Assembly: GCF_001375655.1 (NCBI RefSeq)
Contig: NZ_CTEN01000002.1
Coordinates: 124,001-188,000 of the forward strand
Direction: 5' to 3'
DNA: 64,000 nt
DNA from: Streptococcus varani
Lineage (GTDB): Bacteria > Bacillota > Bacilli > Lactobacillales > Streptococcaceae
Below are positions 47,385-57,620 of this stretch, in pieces. The position numbers and the translations under genes are program-made. Position 1 is the first letter of the stretch. Each line of letters opens with the position of its first letter. The notes under the pieces were generated by a model. The model was not told the origin of the DNA. It searched no databases and saw nothing but the letters and a program-made list of their open reading frames with translations.

Positions 47385-48902
47385 ATGCTACAGATTGAAA
47401 ACCTCACCATCACCCATCAGACCGATCTGCAAGACTTAATAAAAGACCTTAATCTGGTCGTCAATCCCGGTCAAAAACTGGCAATCATTGGAGAAGAGGG
47501 AACTGGTAAATCCAGTTTGATTAAATCCTTTGTCAATCCTAATTTACTTGAACGTTACGCCCATCTTGAGGGTAAAATTACCAATCAATTTCATCTGATT
47601 GGCTATTTACCTCAGCATTTAGAAAAGAAGCAACTCAAGATGTCTGTTACTGACTTTCTTTACAAGGACTTGAACTACGATCGCTTTAATTTTAATCTTT
47701 TCTATCGCTATGCTGAACACTTCGGATTGGACTTAGACCGCTTTGAACATCAAAACCAAAACATAGCTAGTCTATCTGGTGGAGAAAAATTAAAGGTTCA
47801 ACTTATTAAACTATTGGCCACGGATCCGGATCTATTGATTTTGGATGAGCCGTCCAGTGACTTGGATTTGGATACGATTCAATGGTTGGAAACATTTATC
47901 AAAAAAACAGAGAAAACGGTGCTCTTCATCTCACATGATGAGAATTTATTGGCACAGGCTGCGACTTCTATCTTACATCTAGAGCTATTAAAAAAACGTA
48001 ACACACCACGTGCTACATTTTTTCAAGGGAGCTATGAAAATTATAAACTGGAAAGACAGACTCGCTTTGAGCGTCAGCTCCAACTAGCCAATAAAGAACG
48101 AGAAGAGCATGCCAAAAAGATGGACAAGCACAACCGCATTCATCAGAGTGTTGAACACACCTTGCGCAATACTCACGATAGCACTGCTGGTAGGTTGTTA
48201 GCCAAACGCATGAAAGTCGTGCTCGGTCAAGAAAAGAGACTAGTGAAAGAAAGAGAGAACTTCACAGAAATTCCTCAAGATATGGATGCTATCCACCTCT
48301 TCTTCTCAACTATCCAAACCTTGCCAGCAGGCAAAGTTATCCTCAATTTAGAGGATAAAACCTTAGATACAGGACAAATCATCCACTTACAGATAAGGGG
48401 GCAAGATAAACTCGTTATTACCGGAAAGAATGGCATTGGAAAATCCAGATTACTAAGAGAAATTTTGGAAATTCTACGTTCCAGAGAGAGTCTATCTGTC
48501 GGATATATGCCACAAGAGTATGAGGAGGAATTCGACCCAAAGGATACCGCACTTTCTTTTCTTACTCAAAGAGCCAGTGAAGAGAAAGCAAGGTCTCTTT
48601 TAGCCAGTCTCCAGTTTACCCGTCAGGAAGTGCAACATAACGTTCAGAATTTATCCGGTGGTCAAAAAGCCAAATTATTCCTAGCTCGCATGGTCTTAGA
48701 AAGCAATAATGTTTTAATTCTAGATGAACCAACGCGCCACTTCTCTCCAACGAGTCAACCACTTATCCGCCAACTGGTGGTGGACTATCCGGGTACTATT
48801 ATCAGCGTTTCCCATGACCGTCACTTTATTAATGAGGTTTGTACAAAGATTTATCAATTAGATAGCCAGCATCTTTCTCTTTTAGAAGATAAAGCCAAGT
48901 AA
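47385..48902 (+). CDS. ABC-F family ATPase (ribosome-associated type)
   Basis: A 505-aa protein with two ABC domains and no membrane segment. The first has GEEGTGKSS, LSGGEKLKVQLIKLL and LLILDEPSSDLDLD; the second has GKNGIGKSR, LSGGQKAKLFLARMV and VLILDEPTRHFSP. The charged linker (about residues 215-290, RFERQLQLANKEREEHAKKM) is the P-site tRNA interaction motif region. Members either protect ribosomes from antibiotics or help stalled ribosomes. AGGAGG precedes the ATG. The long leader suggests inducible expression. Which antibiotic, if any, cannot be said. Confidence 0.85.
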   Translation: MLQIENLTITHQTDLQDLIKDLNLVVNPGQKLAIIGEEGTGKSSLIKSFVNPNLLERYAHLEGKITNQFHLIGYLPQHLEKKQLKMSVTDFLYKDLNYDRFNFNLFYRYAEHFGLDLDRFEHQNQNIASLSGGEKLKVQLIKLLATDPDLLILDEPSSDLDLDTIQWLETFIKKTEKTVLFISHDENLLAQAATSILHLELLKKRNTPRATFFQGSYENYKLERQTRFERQLQLANKEREEHAKKMDKHNRIHQSVEHTLRNTHDSTAGRLLAKRMKVVLGQEKRLVKERENFTEIPQDMDAIHLFFSTIQTLPAGKVILNLEDKTLDTGQIIHLQIRGQDKLVITGKNGIGKSRLLREILEILRSRESLSVGYMPQEYEEEFDPKDTALSFLTQRASEEKARSLLASLQFTRQEVQHNVQNLSGGQKAKLFLARMVLESNNVLILDEPTRHFSPTSQPLIRQLVVDYPGTIISVSHDRHFINEVCTKIYQLDSQHLSLLEDKAK

Positions 48903-49079
48903 TGCTGCTAAAAGAACAAACATTGGGGCTGGAACTGGGAAAAAGCATATTTTATAGACTTTTTACACTGAATTTGAAAAGAGGCAGGAAATGACAAGTG
49001 ATAAAAGTAGCTGAGTGAAGAAGAATTAAATTTATCCTAATATTTTGACCTATTTACCTCAAAAAGAGACTAGGTAGAG

Positions 49080-49127
49080 TAAAAGGCTTAGAATCATATC
49101 ATTAAAGATTGATTTCTAAGCCTTTTT
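49080..49127. terminator. Bidirectional-looking terminator between the ABC-F and GH1 genes
   Basis: AAAAGGCTTAGAA pairs with TTTCTAAGCCTTTTT around a 20-nt loop; the A- and T-runs let it serve both converging genes. Confidence 0.75.
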
Positions 49128-49184
49128 AAACTATAATTTTGAAAAAAATTGACTGAAAATGAATCTTTCTTAGTTTCTCGATAC

Positions 49185-50615
49185 TTAAAGTTCTGAATGT
49201 TCTTTAATGATATCTTGATACCAGAAGTATGAATCTTTCTTAATCCGTGCCAAACTTCCTTCGTCTACTTCATGCTTATCCACATAAACGAAGCCGTATC
49301 GTTTTTGATAGCCATTCAACCAAGACAAAAGATCAGTGAAAGACCAGGTACAATAACCTAAGACAGTAGCCCCATTTTCAACTGCTTGATTGATAGCTGC
49401 TACATGTGTTTCCAAATAATCAATCCGATACTGGTCATGAACTTTTCCGTCTTCTGTCAACTTATCATACTCGCCAAGTCCATTTTCAGTAATGAGGATT
49501 GGAATATCATAGCGACTAGTTAAGCGTGTCAAAGCGATGGACAAGCCAGTTGGATCAATTTCCCAATCCCAATTGGTTCGTTCCACAAATGGATTGGTGA
49601 TGCGTTTGTAAAGGCCAGGAATACCTGATTCTCCAGAAGAACCTTTCTTACCGGTGGTATTCATTTCTCCTCGTCCAACTCCGTCAAGCGGATTATAGGC
49701 AACCGTCCCACTTTGGTAATAGTTGATACCCAAGAAATCAGGTTTGGCTGATTTTAAGAGTTCCATATCACCATGGCGAATATCTAAGTGAATGTCCTGT
49801 TTTGCCAACTCAGCAAGAGCCAATTTGGGATAGCGGCCATAGAGATAAACATCTAACCAGAAATGAGATTGTAAATCTTCTGCTTTTTCTGCTGCCAAAA
49901 CATTGATAGGATCAGAATCTTTCGAGTATGTTGGACCATAAGCAAAACTTGGACCAATTTTACCTTGTGGCAGCATATCATGGAAAGTATTGATAACTTT
50001 GGCATTGGCCAGATTTACAATGTGATTAACTTGATACATCCTTTCATCATTGCTAACACCTGGTGGATGGAGAGCCAATTGGTATCCTAAACTAACAAAG
50101 ATATTTTGTTCATTAAGACTAACCCAATACTTCACTCTATCACCGTAGTTTTCAAAGAGAACACTGGCATATTCATTGAAATCATCGATAATTTTGCGAG
50201 ATTCCCATCCGCCGTACTCATCCATGAGACATTGTGGCAAATCCCAGTGATAAAGCGTAATTAAGGGTTCAATACCATATTTTAAGAGTTCATCAATCAA
50301 GTCAGAATAGAACTGAACCCCTGCTTGATTAACTTTACCACGACCTTCAGGCAGGATACGGGTCCAGGCAATTGAGAAACGATAGGCTTTTAGTCCCATT
50401 TCAGCCATAAGGGCAACATCTTCTTTATAGCGATGGTAATGGTCAACAGCGATATCGCCTGTCGTTCCTTTAAAAGTTGTTCCTGGAATGCGAACATAGT
50501 TATCCCATACTGAAGGAGACTTACCATCTTCATTCCAAGCTCCTTCTACTTGATAGGCTGCAGAGGCTGAACCCCACAAGAAATCTTGGGAAAGATTAGA
50601 GACAATATTTTTCAT
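49185..50615 (-). CDS. bglA: Family 1 glycoside hydrolase (6-phospho-beta-glucosidase type)
   Basis: A 476-aa protein. The acid/base Glu is in SLNEQNIF (near residue 172, NEQ in place of the usual NEP), the nucleophile in ILITENGLG (near 376), and the N-terminus FLWGSASAAYQVEGAW is typical. The phosphate-site SxxKK.SYFWY pattern near the C-terminus (ARIKKDSYFWYQ) favours 6-phospho-beta-glucosides imported by a PTS. No PTS gene adjoins it. An inverted repeat overlaps its promoter. Confidence 0.88.
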   Translation of the reverse strand: MKNIVSNLSQDFLWGSASAAYQVEGAWNEDGKSPSVWDNYVRIPGTTFKGTTGDIAVDHYHRYKEDVALMAEMGLKAYRFSIAWTRILPEGRGKVNQAGVQFYSDLIDELLKYGIEPLITLYHWDLPQCLMDEYGGWESRKIIDDFNEYASVLFENYGDRVKYWVSLNEQNIFVSLGYQLALHPPGVSNDERMYQVNHIVNLANAKVINTFHDMLPQGKIGPSFAYGPTYSKDSDPINVLAAEKAEDLQSHFWLDVYLYGRYPKLALAELAKQDIHLDIRHGDMELLKSAKPDFLGINYYQSGTVAYNPLDGVGRGEMNTTGKKGSSGESGIPGLYKRITNPFVERTNWDWEIDPTGLSIALTRLTSRYDIPILITENGLGEYDKLTEDGKVHDQYRIDYLETHVAAINQAVENGATVLGYCTWSFTDLLSWLNGYQKRYGFVYVDKHEVDEGSLARIKKDSYFWYQDIIKEHSEL

Positions 50616-50666
50616 AAAAACCTTTCTAGAGCTAAAACTAGCTCAGCGATAGATAACCGCCTACAC

Positions 50667-50689
50667 TTTGATATATCTAGTATATCAAA
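50667..50689. promoter_or_regulatory. Putative operator at the GH1 promoter
   Basis: TTTGATATA-TCTAG-TATATCAAA is a perfect 9-bp inverted repeat overlapping an extended -10 (TGATATACT on the minus strand, TATACT at 50679-50684), about 60 bp before the ATG. The cognate regulator is not in the window. Confidence 0.55.
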
Positions 50690-50779
50690 AAGTATATATT
50701 TTTGGATAAAAAAACTATATTTTTAAATAATCAACTTGCCAACAAAAAAATCTGAAACCGGAGTTTCAGACCATAATTT

Positions 50780-50947
50780 CTAATTATTTTTTTGGCTCTC
50801 CTTAGCCAACTTCTCCCGTTCCAAGCGCAACTTGCGATTGGGATTTAGTTTAGTAAAGAGTTCTTCTAGTTTTTCGGCATTCCATACATCGGCTGCCGAA
50901 ACAAAATTACCATCTTTGTCCTTAAAGGATATCGGTTTATCTCCCAT
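50780..50947 (-). CDS. Small charged protein upstream of the GH1 gene
   Basis: A 55-aa protein starting MGDKPISFKDKDGNFVSAAD at 50947 behind AAGGAGAAC; the longer frame from 50980 lacks a ribosome site. There is a short predicted N-terminal beta part, then a highly charged helix (NAEKLEELF..., LRLEREKLAKESQ). I recognise it only as the sort of small conserved protein found near obgE in streptococci. No function is known to me. Confidence 0.7.
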   Translation of the reverse strand: MGDKPISFKDKDGNFVSAADVWNAEKLEELFTKLNPNRKLRLEREKLAKESQKNN

Positions 50948-51141
50948 AACAGTTCTCCTTAAGTTTGTAATTGAAATCACCTATGATAATACAGTAAAAA
51001 ATAGGTAATCATTTCAGCTTTAGTTGAATTATTGGTGTAGATTCTTTAACTAAAAAGTACTAGATTGACATTCTGCCTATTATTGCTTTTAGACAAGTTG
51101 TCTTAAAAACTATCCAGACTTTTTGACTCGTCAGTTTTTCT

Positions 51142-51576
51142 CACTAACTTTTTGTTTTAGTGATCGTGACTTTGAAAGTCTAAGCACAGGCTTTCAAACT
51201 GCTTTGTGTCGCTTTAAAGCTCTGTATCTTTGCCTCGCTCTTATAGTTTCAGGCTCGGGTTCTTTACGTCGTTCTTGTATTTTTAAACGACGGCTGAAAC
51301 AGTCTATCTCCAGACTGTTTCACTCCCCCGGACTCCATCGCCTTTTTTGTTGCTAAGCTCTGGCAGAAATTGTCCACTGGACAATTTCCAATTGAACTCG
51401 CCTGCGACACAGTGCAAAAAGATAAAGACTTCCTAGATAATTTGTTATCTTTGTCAGCTTTCCTATTTTGCTTTGTGTCGCTGGTTTATTGAAGGTAATC
51501 ATTGATTACCTTTGAACAAGCTGGCAAGCCTCGATTTCAAGTTGCCAGCCTCAAACACTCTAATAACGTGTTTGAG
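51142..51576. repeat. Array of ten short inverted repeats between obgE and the small charged protein
   Basis: Consecutive perfect stems: CACTAA (51142-51162), TTTGAAAG (51171-51198), GCTTTAAAGC (51211-51220), CGTCGTT (51267-51292), GAAACAGTC (51296-51321), AAATTGTCC (51367-51387), GCGACAC/GTGTCGC (51404-51481) enclosing AAAGATAA (51418-51452), AAGGTAATC (51492-51512), GCTGGCAA (51520-51549), CTCAAACAC (51550-51576). Stems are 5-9 bp. TCTGTATCTT occurs at about 51221 and 51581. No gene is supported here. It fills most of the 600-bp gap 50981-51593. Confidence 0.7.
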
Positions 51577-51593
51577 CGGCTCTGTATCTTAAT

Positions 51594-52910
51594 TTAATCC
51601 ACAAACTCAAACTCGAAGCTTCCGATGCGGACAATATCTCCGTCTTTGGCACCGCGGGCACGGAGGGCTTCATCAACACCTAGACCACGTAATTGGCGGG
51701 CAAACTTCATAACTGACTCATCGCGGTCCATGTTAGTCATCATAAAGAGACGCTCCAATTGTTCACCATACAAGACCCAAGTTGCATCATCGTCACGAGT
51801 GATTTCAAAGGGTGATTGGTCGTCTTGGAAACCATAGTAGGCTTCATCATCATCCTGAAACTCAGTTTCATCATAAAGTAAGAATTCTGGCGTTTTATCC
51901 AAGAGTTCAGCAGTTGCTTCTAGAAGATTTTCCAGACCTTGGTGAGCTAGGGATGAAATTGGGAAAATCATTGGCAACTCATCAAATTCGTCATAACTAG
52001 CAGCCAATTTTTTCTTGAATTCTTCCAAGTTCTCTTTGGCTTCTGGCATATCCATTTTATTGGCAACAATAATCTGCGGACGCTCTAAAAGTCGGAGGTT
52101 ATAGGTTTCCAGTTCATTGTTTATGGAAAGGTAATCTTCATAGGGATCTCGTCCCTCTGAGGCAGACATATCAATCACATGAAGGATAACACGAGTCCGC
52201 TCGATGTGGCGGAGGAACTGTGTCCCCAAGCCAATACCTTGACTAGCCCCTTCGATCAGACCCGGCAGATCCGCTACTGCGAAAGATTCGCCAGACTTGG
52301 TCCGGACCATCCCTAAATTTGGCACAATGGTGGTGAAATGATAGGCACCGATTTTTGGTTTTGCTGAGGTGATCACACTAAGCAGAGTTGATTTTCCAAC
52401 AGATGGGAAGCCAACTAAGCCCACATCAGCGAGAACTTTCAATTCCAATTCCAACTGACGCTCCTCACCTGGCTCACCATTTTCAGAAATTTCCGGAGCT
52501 GGGTTACGTGGTGTGGCAAAACGAATGTTGCCACGGCCGCCACGGCCCCCGCGAGCAATGACAAACTCTTGTCCATTTTCAACTAGATCCGTAATAATTT
52601 TTCCGGTTTCACTATCCCGAACGGTTGTCCCTTGCGGTACCCGCACAATCAAATCTTCTGACCCACGACCGTGCATGCCTTTGGACATGCCTTTTTCACC
52701 ATCTTTAGCACGGAATTTACGATTGTATCGGAAATCCATGAGGGTCCGTAGCCCTTCATCGACACGGAAAACAACAGAGCCGCCCTTGCCGCCATCACCG
52801 CCCCATGGTCCACCATTTGGAACATACTTTTCACGGCGAAAAGCTACCATGCCATCGCCACCCTTACCAGCTCGAACAGTAATCCTAGCTGTATCTAAAA
52901 ACATACTCAT
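51594..52910 (-). CDS. obgE: Obg-family GTPase
   Basis: A 438-aa protein. The N-terminal Obg fold is glycine-rich ([20 protein letters not shown]), the G domain has GFPSVGKST (G1, near residue 167), [10 protein letters not shown] (G3) and NKMDMPE (G4), and the C-terminal OCT domain includes [16 protein letters not shown]. It acts in 50S ribosome assembly and stress control. The ATG at 52910 and the one two codons later are both possible; the ribosome site is weak. Confidence 0.95.
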   Translation of the reverse strand: MSMFLDTARITVRAGKGGDGMVAFRREKYVPNGGPWGGDGGKGGSVVFRVDEGLRTLMDFRYNRKFRAKDGEKGMSKGMHGRGSEDLIVRVPQGTTVRDSETGKIITDLVENGQEFVIARGGRGGRGNIRFATPRNPAPEISENGEPGEERQLELELKVLADVGLVGFPSVGKSTLLSVITSAKPKIGAYHFTTIVPNLGMVRTKSGESFAVADLPGLIEGASQGIGLGTQFLRHIERTRVILHVIDMSASEGRDPYEDYLSINNELETYNLRLLERPQIIVANKMDMPEAKENLEEFKKKLAASYDEFDELPMIFPISSLAHQGLENLLEATAELLDKTPEFLLYDETEFQDDDEAYYGFQDDQSPFEITRDDDATWVLYGEQLERLFMMTNMDRDESVMKFARQLRGLGVDEALRARGAKDGDIVRIGSFEFEFVD

Positions 52911-52985
52911 AATATTGTAATTTTGGACTTTTCAGCTGTTTCCCATTCAGTAGACAGAGAAATATAGTCCTTCCTTTCTTTACCT

Positions 52986-53006
52986 GAAAAAAACGCTTAA
53001 TAGCGT
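52986..53006 (-). terminator. Terminator after the DUF4044 gene
   Basis: On the minus strand AACGCTATTAAGCGTT followed by TTTTTT, 3 bp after the DUF4044 stop. Confidence 0.75.
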
Positions 53007-53008
53007 TC

Positions 53009-53134
53009 TTATACTAGGGCACTAATGGCTGGAACTAAAAGGCCAGCAATTGTTGCAATAACCATCAAGAGAATGATGACCAAAGTAATTTTTTCAAATG
53101 TTGTTTTTTTTGTTTTTTCTTGTCCGAAAGCCAT
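53009..53134 (-). CDS. DUF4044-type small membrane protein
   Basis: A 41-aa protein MAFGQEKTKKTTFEKITLVI followed by a single hydrophobic helix ending AISALV. The charged N-terminus then one membrane helix is the DUF4044 pattern common in streptococci. GGAGTG lies upstream of the ATG and a terminator follows the stop. Function unknown. It is too short for most ORF callers. Confidence 0.8.
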   Translation of the reverse strand: MAFGQEKTKKTTFEKITLVIILLMVIATIAGLLVPAISALV

Positions 53135-53354
53135 GAGGCACTCCTTTATTTAAAATAGTAAGGCATTTAACCACACGTAGCCAAATAAGAAAGCTGACAA
53201 AATGCTGAGCATTTAAGAAAATTTTATACCTAAAGGCGTCCACATCTGTAACCAGCTAAAGCTGAAACAGCTGCCTATCTTTTTGCAACGTGTAGTAGCC
53301 GAATTCAATTATAATATTATATTCCATTTATTTTAACATGAATGAAAGGAGAAT

Positions 53355-55139
53355 TCAATTCTCATCCCTTGTCATCAAGTTTTCTTTGATGCTTTCTGCT
53401 ATATTTCGTGGAATGCCACAGTTGATGATATCATCAATGGCTGCATTTTGGATATTGTTTAGGTTTTTGAAGTGTTTCATAAGGGCTTGTTTGCGTTTTG
53501 GTCCTAAACCAGCAATGCTATCCAACTTGGAGCTAAATGAGTTTTTGGAACGCAACTGACGGTGGAAGGTAATAGCAAAGCGATGCACTTCATCTTGGAT
53601 GCGATGAAGAAGGAAGAATTCTTCTGAATTTCGTGGTAACTCCACTACTTCCAAAGGATCACCAAAGAGCAATTCGTGGGTTTGGTGTTTGTCATTTTTC
53701 TGGAGTCCAGCAATGGGTATATCTAGACCTAGTTTGTTCACAATCACATCACGCGCCACCTTGACCTGACCTTGTCCACCATCAATAATGATGAGGTCTG
53801 GTGGTGTCAAACCATCCTTTAGCACACGGCTATATCTGCGGTAAATGACCTCACGCATGCTGGCATAATCATCTGGCCCCACAACTGTTTTGATTTTGAA
53901 TTTGCGGTAGTCTTTTTTGCTAGGCTTGCCATCTACAAAGACCACCATAGCAGATACTGGACTGGTTCCCTGAATATTGGAATTATCAAATGCCTCGATC
54001 CGACTTGGCTTAGGAATATTGAGTAAATCACCTAGATTTTCGACAGCACCATGGGTTTTCTTTATATCTTTTTCCAACAAATCGAACTTCTGTTGCAGAC
54101 TAACACGAGCGTTTTTCGTAGCTAGATTAACTAGTTGCTTCTTCTCCCCTCGCTGCGGTTTGATAACTTTTGCTGAAACGAGAGCCGACACCAATTCTTG
54201 GTCAATATCCTGGGGGATAAAGATTTCCTTGGGCAGAAAATGTTGGCTATCACGGTAAAATTGACCGATATAAGTTAAAAAGTCTTCCTCAGCCTCATTG
54301 TAATAAGGGAAGGTATTGACATCTCTTTGGATGAGCTTCCCTTGTCGAACGAAGAAAACCTGGACACATATCCAGCCTTTTTCGACATAGTAACCAAAAA
54401 TATCACGATCCATGAGATCCTGGTTCATGATACGTTGCTTGGTCCGCAAGAGTCCGATAGCTTGAATCAAATCGCGGTACTCAGCTGCTCGTTCAAATTC
54501 CATTATTTCCGAAGCCTTGGTCATTTTGTCCTTCAATTGATTGACGATTTTATTATCCTTGCCATTGAGGAAATGTTTTACATCCTCAGTCAATCCTTTC
54601 CAGTAGGCTTTATCTGTTTGGCAAATGGTGTGGGCATTGCACTGTCCTAAATGATAGTAAAAACAAACTTTGTTAGCCGGATTAGTACATTTTTTAAAGG
54701 GAAAGAGTCTATCTAATAGGCGCTTAATCTCTGTCGCAGCTCTTGAATCTGGATAGGGGCCAAAATAAATACCATCTTTTTTCTTAATTTGGCGGGTAAT
54801 GAGGAGGCGAGGGTAGAGCTCGTCGGTAATTTTGATGTAGGGATAGGATTTATCGTCCTTAAGTTTGATATTGTACTTAGGTTTGTTCTCTTGGATGAGA
54901 TTAATCTCCAAAAGCAGGGCCTCGGTATCAGACCCTGTAACAATAAACTCAAAATCTTCAATCTCAGAGACCAAAAGTTCAGTCTTAGTATCATGACTAC
55001 CATGGAAATAAGAGCGCACCCGATTCTTGAGATTTTTGGCCTTACCAACATAGATGATGGTGCCGTTTTTGTCCTTGTGGATATAACATCCAGGACTATC
55101 TGGTAAGAGTTCCAGTTTGTGTTTAATCGTGGTATTCAT
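53355..55139 (-). CDS. uvrC: Excinuclease ABC subunit C
   Basis: A 594-aa dual-incision nuclease of nucleotide excision repair. The N-terminal GIY-YIG domain is [21 protein letters not shown] (approx. residues 17-37), the UVR motif that meets UvrB is [18 protein letters not shown] near residue 215, the RNase H-like domain includes [17 protein letters not shown], and the C-terminal helix-hairpin-helix pair starts [16 protein letters not shown]. It is a single gene here. Confidence 0.95.
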   Translation of the reverse strand: MNTTIKHKLELLPDSPGCYIHKDKNGTIIYVGKAKNLKNRVRSYFHGSHDTKTELLVSEIEDFEFIVTGSDTEALLLEINLIQENKPKYNIKLKDDKSYPYIKITDELYPRLLITRQIKKKDGIYFGPYPDSRAATEIKRLLDRLFPFKKCTNPANKVCFYYHLGQCNAHTICQTDKAYWKGLTEDVKHFLNGKDNKIVNQLKDKMTKASEIMEFERAAEYRDLIQAIGLLRTKQRIMNQDLMDRDIFGYYVEKGWICVQVFFVRQGKLIQRDVNTFPYYNEAEEDFLTYIGQFYRDSQHFLPKEIFIPQDIDQELVSALVSAKVIKPQRGEKKQLVNLATKNARVSLQQKFDLLEKDIKKTHGAVENLGDLLNIPKPSRIEAFDNSNIQGTSPVSAMVVFVDGKPSKKDYRKFKIKTVVGPDDYASMREVIYRRYSRVLKDGLTPPDLIIIDGGQGQVKVARDVIVNKLGLDIPIAGLQKNDKHQTHELLFGDPLEVVELPRNSEEFFLLHRIQDEVHRFAITFHRQLRSKNSFSSKLDSIAGLGPKRKQALMKHFKNLNNIQNAAIDDIINCGIPRNIAESIKENLMTRDEN

Positions 55140-55195
55140 AGTCTTATTGTACCATAATATGAGTTAAAAAAAGCTAGCGTCGTGCTAGCTAATTT

Positions 55196-56611
55196 GGCTC
55201 TATAATTTCTGTAGTGGGTAAGACCACTATGGAGGTTATGGAGCCTTTTTGAGTGTATACAAAAAGTCCCATATGACCTATAATGAAAAGCGACAAAACC
55301 ATCATTTTAGAAAGACTCATATGGAACAATTTGATTTTATCACAAACTTACTTGGAATAAAAGACCCTAATATCACCATTTCAGATTATGTGGACGCTGG
55401 AACTCATAAAGAAGTCATCGCTAAACTTGACTATCCGGCTCCTAAATGCCACAACTGTCATGGTCAGATGGCTAAATATGACCTCCAAAAAGAATCTAAA
55501 ATCCCCTATCTGGAATGTGCTGGATATAAGACCTTAATTCGTTTAAGGAAACGTCGTTTTCGTTGTCAGGATTGCGGAAAAATAGCTGTCGCAGAAACTT
55601 CTCTGGTCAAGAAGAATCATCAAATACCAGCTATTGTTAACCATAAGATTGCTCAAAAGCTGATTGAGAAAGCTTCTATGACAGACATCGCTGAATGCTT
55701 GGCCGTATCCACTTCAACAGTCATTCGCAAACTCAAGGAGTTCCAATTCAAGACTGACCTAACTTGGCTCCCAGCTCACATGAGCTGGGATGAATATAGT
55801 TTCAAGAAGGGCAAAATGAGCTTCATCGCACAAGATTTTGACTCGCTTACTATCTTAGCTATTCTAGATGGACGAACACAAACGACCATTCGCAATCACT
55901 TCCTCCGCTATTCCAGACAGGTGAGAAACCGAGTCAAAGTCATCACTATGGACATGTTTAGTCCTTACTACGATATCGCTAAAAAATTATTTCCAAACGC
56001 TAAAATTGTCCTCGATCGCTTTCATATCGTCCAACATATGAGTCGGGCCATGAACCATCTGCGCATCCAAATCATGAAGCAGTTTGACAGAAAATCTCAT
56101 GAATACAAGGCGCTAAAAAGCTACTGGAAACTCATTCAACAGGATAGCCGTAAACTCAGCGATAAACGCTTTTATCGCCCTACTTTTCGGATGCATTTAA
56201 CCAACAAAGAGATTCTTAAAAAACTACTTTCTTACTCGCAGGAACTTCGAGAACACTATGAACTTTACCAACTATTGCTTTTTCATTTTCAAAAGAAGCA
56301 AGCTGAACATTTCTTTGACCTCATTGAGGAGCTGCTTCCCAGCGTAAATCCCATCTTTCAAACTATTTTTAAAACCTTTTTGAAGGATAAGGACAAGATC
56401 ATTAACGCATTAGAACTCCCCTATTCAAACGCCAAACTAGACGCTACTAACAACCTCATCAAAGTCATTAAGCGTAATGCCTTTGGTTTCCGGAACTTTG
56501 ACAACTTTAAATTAAGAATTCTCATCGCTTTGAACATCAAAAAGAAGAGAACCAAGTTGGTCCTCTCCAGGTTATGACTTTTCAGCAACCCACTACAGTT
56601 GACAAAGAGCC
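55196..56611. mobile_element. ISL3-family insertion sequence (IS1167-like), complete
   Basis: Terminal inverted repeats begin GGCTCTATAATTTCTGTAGT on the left, with GGCTCTTTGTCAACTGTAGT as the right complement. An 8-bp target duplication GCTAATTT flanks it (55188-55195 and 56612-56619), as expected for ISL3. The insertion is recent by its perfect duplication. It lies between a HAD gene stop and that gene's terminator. Confidence 0.92.
55321..56577 (+). CDS. ISL3-family transposase
   Basis: A 418-aa protein from the ATG at 55321 (MEQFDFITNLLGIKD); an earlier ATG at 55249 is in frame. An N-terminal zinc finger (CHNCHG...CRFRCQDCGK-type cysteines), an HTH (TDIAECLAVSTSTVIRKLKE), and the DDE domain with ITMDMFSPYYDIAKKLFP and VLDRFHIVQHMSRAMN follow, ending with LDATNNLIKVIKRNAFGFRN. 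It is intact and probably active. Confidence 0.93.
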   Translation: MEQFDFITNLLGIKDPNITISDYVDAGTHKEVIAKLDYPAPKCHNCHGQMAKYDLQKESKIPYLECAGYKTLIRLRKRRFRCQDCGKIAVAETSLVKKNHQIPAIVNHKIAQKLIEKASMTDIAECLAVSTSTVIRKLKEFQFKTDLTWLPAHMSWDEYSFKKGKMSFIAQDFDSLTILAILDGRTQTTIRNHFLRYSRQVRNRVKVITMDMFSPYYDIAKKLFPNAKIVLDRFHIVQHMSRAMNHLRIQIMKQFDRKSHEYKALKSYWKLIQQDSRKLSDKRFYRPTFRMHLTNKEILKKLLSYSQELREHYELYQLLLFHFQKKQAEHFFDLIEELLPSVNPIFQTIFKTFLKDKDKIINALELPYSNAKLDATNNLIKVIKRNAFGFRNFDNFKLRILIALNIKKKRTKLVLSRL

Positions 56612-56612
56612 G

Positions 56613-57452
56613 CTAATTTCTGATTTCAGAAATCATTTCCTTGAGTTTATTATCCTTTAAGAGCTTTTCAATAATCTCCATAACACCGCTAACATCATTG
56701 GATGGGGCTATGAACTTAGCAGCATCTTTTGCAGCTTGACTGCCATTTTCCATGGCATAGGAATACTTGGCTAATTCTATCATTTCCAGATCATTGCCAC
56801 CATCACCAAAGGCGGCTAACTGGTTTGAGCTAATTCCCCAGTAATCCAAAAGATAAGTCATTGCAGCTCCCTTATGAATGCCCTTGGCGATGACATCGAT
56901 ATTGTCATGACCACTGCTTACCGCCTGAACTTGGTCACCTAATAGGTCATTCAGATGAGCAATAATGTCCATGGTTACTTCTTCAGGTGTATTGAAAGAA
57001 AATTTCATGAAATGGTCAGCTGGCAAAAACTCGAAAGCATCGACCTCTATCAAGTTATGGTAGTAAAGGGCAAAATAGTCTTTGGCTTCTGGCTTGGCAG
57101 ATTTGAGGATATAGGCAGATGCTTCCCCGCAAAGGACCAACTCATCATCCATGTCATGTTCTCTCAAATAATCCAAAACAGTTCGAACGATTTCATTTGG
57201 AAGGCGATAGCTCTTGAGAAAGATTCCATTTTCAACAATATAAGCTCCGTTTTCCCCGACAATGGTTATCTTATCCTGCAAGTTCGGAAAAAAGGATTTA
57301 ATTTGATAGTATTGATTGCCACTGATGGCTACAAAGCGAATGCCTTTCTCTTGCATGACTTGGAAAAGCCGTTCAAAACGCTCTCTATCGTAGTCCATAT
57401 TAGAAGTAAGTAAAGTGCCATCCATATCTGTTGCAAGGACTTTAATTGTCAT
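56613..57452 (-). CDS. HAD phosphatase, Cof-type (IIB)
   Basis: A 279-aa protein from the ATG at 57452 (MTIKVLATDMDGTLL, AAGGAGAC upstream); the longer frame back to 57581 is not supported. HAD motif I is DMDGTLL, motif II ISGNQYYQ, and motif III/IV KGAAMTYLL...AFGDGGNDLEM. Relatives dephosphorylate sugar phosphates or flavin precursors. Its TAG stop lies inside the 8-bp duplication of the ISL3 element, which cut the gene from its terminator (AGCTAGC/GCTAGCT at about 55171-55192). Confidence 0.9.
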   Translation of the reverse strand: MTIKVLATDMDGTLLTSNMDYDRERFERLFQVMQEKGIRFVAISGNQYYQIKSFFPNLQDKITIVGENGAYIVENGIFLKSYRLPNEIVRTVLDYLREHDMDDELVLCGEASAYILKSAKPEAKDYFALYYHNLIEVDAFEFLPADHFMKFSFNTPEEVTMDIIAHLNDLLGDQVQAVSSGHDNIDVIAKGIHKGAAMTYLLDYWGISSNQLAAFGDGGNDLEMIELAKYSYAMENGSQAAKDAAKFIAPSNDVSGVMEIIEKLLKDNKLKEMISEIRN

Positions 57453-57620
57453 AATTTGTCTCCTTTTCAATCCTAATTCGAGTTTATTTCTTTTTCCTAG
57501 CTCTGTCAAGATGGAGACAGCAAATCGGTTGGATAGAGTTACTATATCAGAGGATAGTATATATTTAGAAAAAAGCTGCACTAGATTCTAGGCAGCTTGT
57601 GTTTTTAATCAAGGACATTT

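Noticed and set aside
51123..51356. A 77-codon plus-strand open frame downstream of obgE as a gene
   Set aside because: It lies wholly in the inverted-repeat array, lacks a ribosome site, and its composition (Cys/Leu/Arg-rich) looks random.
52513..52920. A long plus-strand open frame opposite obgE
   Set aside because: It is an antisense shadow of the glycine-rich Obg domain (Pro/Arg-rich product), a common artefact.
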